The notes beneath the pieces are model-generated. The model was not told the origin of the DNA, made no database searches, and saw only the letters and a list, made by a program, of their open reading frames with translations. This document shows positions 47,251 through 47,283 of a stretch of DNA of 47,283 nucleotides, piece after piece. Position numbers and translations under genes: made by a program. The stretch comes from an uncultured Helicobacter sp. (lineage in GTDB: Bacteria; Campylobacterota; Campylobacteria; Campylobacterales; Helicobacteraceae): contig CAMWUR010000011.1 in the NCBI GenBank assembly GCA_947177485.1, positions 1 to 47,283 of the forward strand, in the 5' to 3' direction. Numbering within the stretch: position 1 is the stretch's first letter; every line of letters begins with the position of its first letter.

Positions 47251-47283
47251 GGAGGTGCGAAATCGAGCGCACATAAACGAGAA
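47251..47283. repeat. GGAGGTGCG palindromic element, copy 4 (cut by window end)
   Basis: GGAGGTGCGAAATCGAGCGCAC starts an element like copies 1-3, directly after the GTCATTGCGAG-type element. The other end lies beyond the window. Confidence 0.65.

Overview
The window reads as a chromosome segment of a Campylobacterota species, most likely an enterohepatic-type Helicobacter. This rests on gene content and order, not on a database search. The blocks yajC-secD-secF-leuS-lptE-folC-M23 peptidase-bactofilin-mfd, peb4-fba-efp and psd-nadA match the order I recall from Helicobacter pylori. A BioV-type esterase is present, and long poly-G contingency tracts interrupt surface-glycan genes. I saw no rRNA, tRNA, CRISPR array, insertion sequence or prophage.

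Layout. (1) 1-13.3 kb, plus strand: a glycan or flagellin-modification locus with five G tracts of 10-11 bases and a 51-base C run at the window edge. It holds a TylF-like methyltransferase, two HxGH cytidylyltransferase domains, two PP-loop asparagine-synthase-like proteins without glutaminase domains, a radical-SAM protein (frame OFF as sequenced), a TPR-LicD fusion and a C-methyltransferase. Next comes a phosphonate pathway: cytidylyltransferase-PEP mutase fusion, phosphonopyruvate decarboxylase and an iron alcohol dehydrogenase. The predicted chemistry is PEP to phosphonopyruvate to phosphonoacetaldehyde to 2-hydroxyethylphosphonate, CMP-activated and possibly moved to a glycan by the LicD-like protein. 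(2) 13.4-18.6 kb, plus strand: chemoreceptor, CysD-like protein without CysN, membrane metallophosphoesterase and SapC. (3) 18.6-19.45 kb: gene-free convergent region full of palindromic repeats. (4) 19.45-22.73 kb, minus strand: a compact four-gene operon with a Sec-exported protein carrying an internal double-glycine processing site, a 418-aa unknown, a frameshifted outer-membrane beta-barrel and a periplasmic C39 peptidase. (5) 23.07-47.0 kb, minus strand: housekeeping genes tgt, bioV, nadA, psd, mltC, DJ-1/PfpI, efp, fba, peb4, mntP, thiG, ymdB, mfd, two bactofilins, M23 peptidase, folC, a GGDEF protein, lptE, leuS, a small membrane protein, secF, secD and yajC.

Two systems stand out. The first is the phase-variable phosphonate/glycan locus, in which slipped-strand switching could turn several enzymes on and off separately. 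The second is the C39/GG-leader operon, in which Sec export appears to be followed by double-glycine cleavage in the periplasm, unlike the usual C39-ABC transporter route. Dispersed palindromes with ends GGAGGTGCG and GTCATTGCGAG occupy most intergenic gaps.
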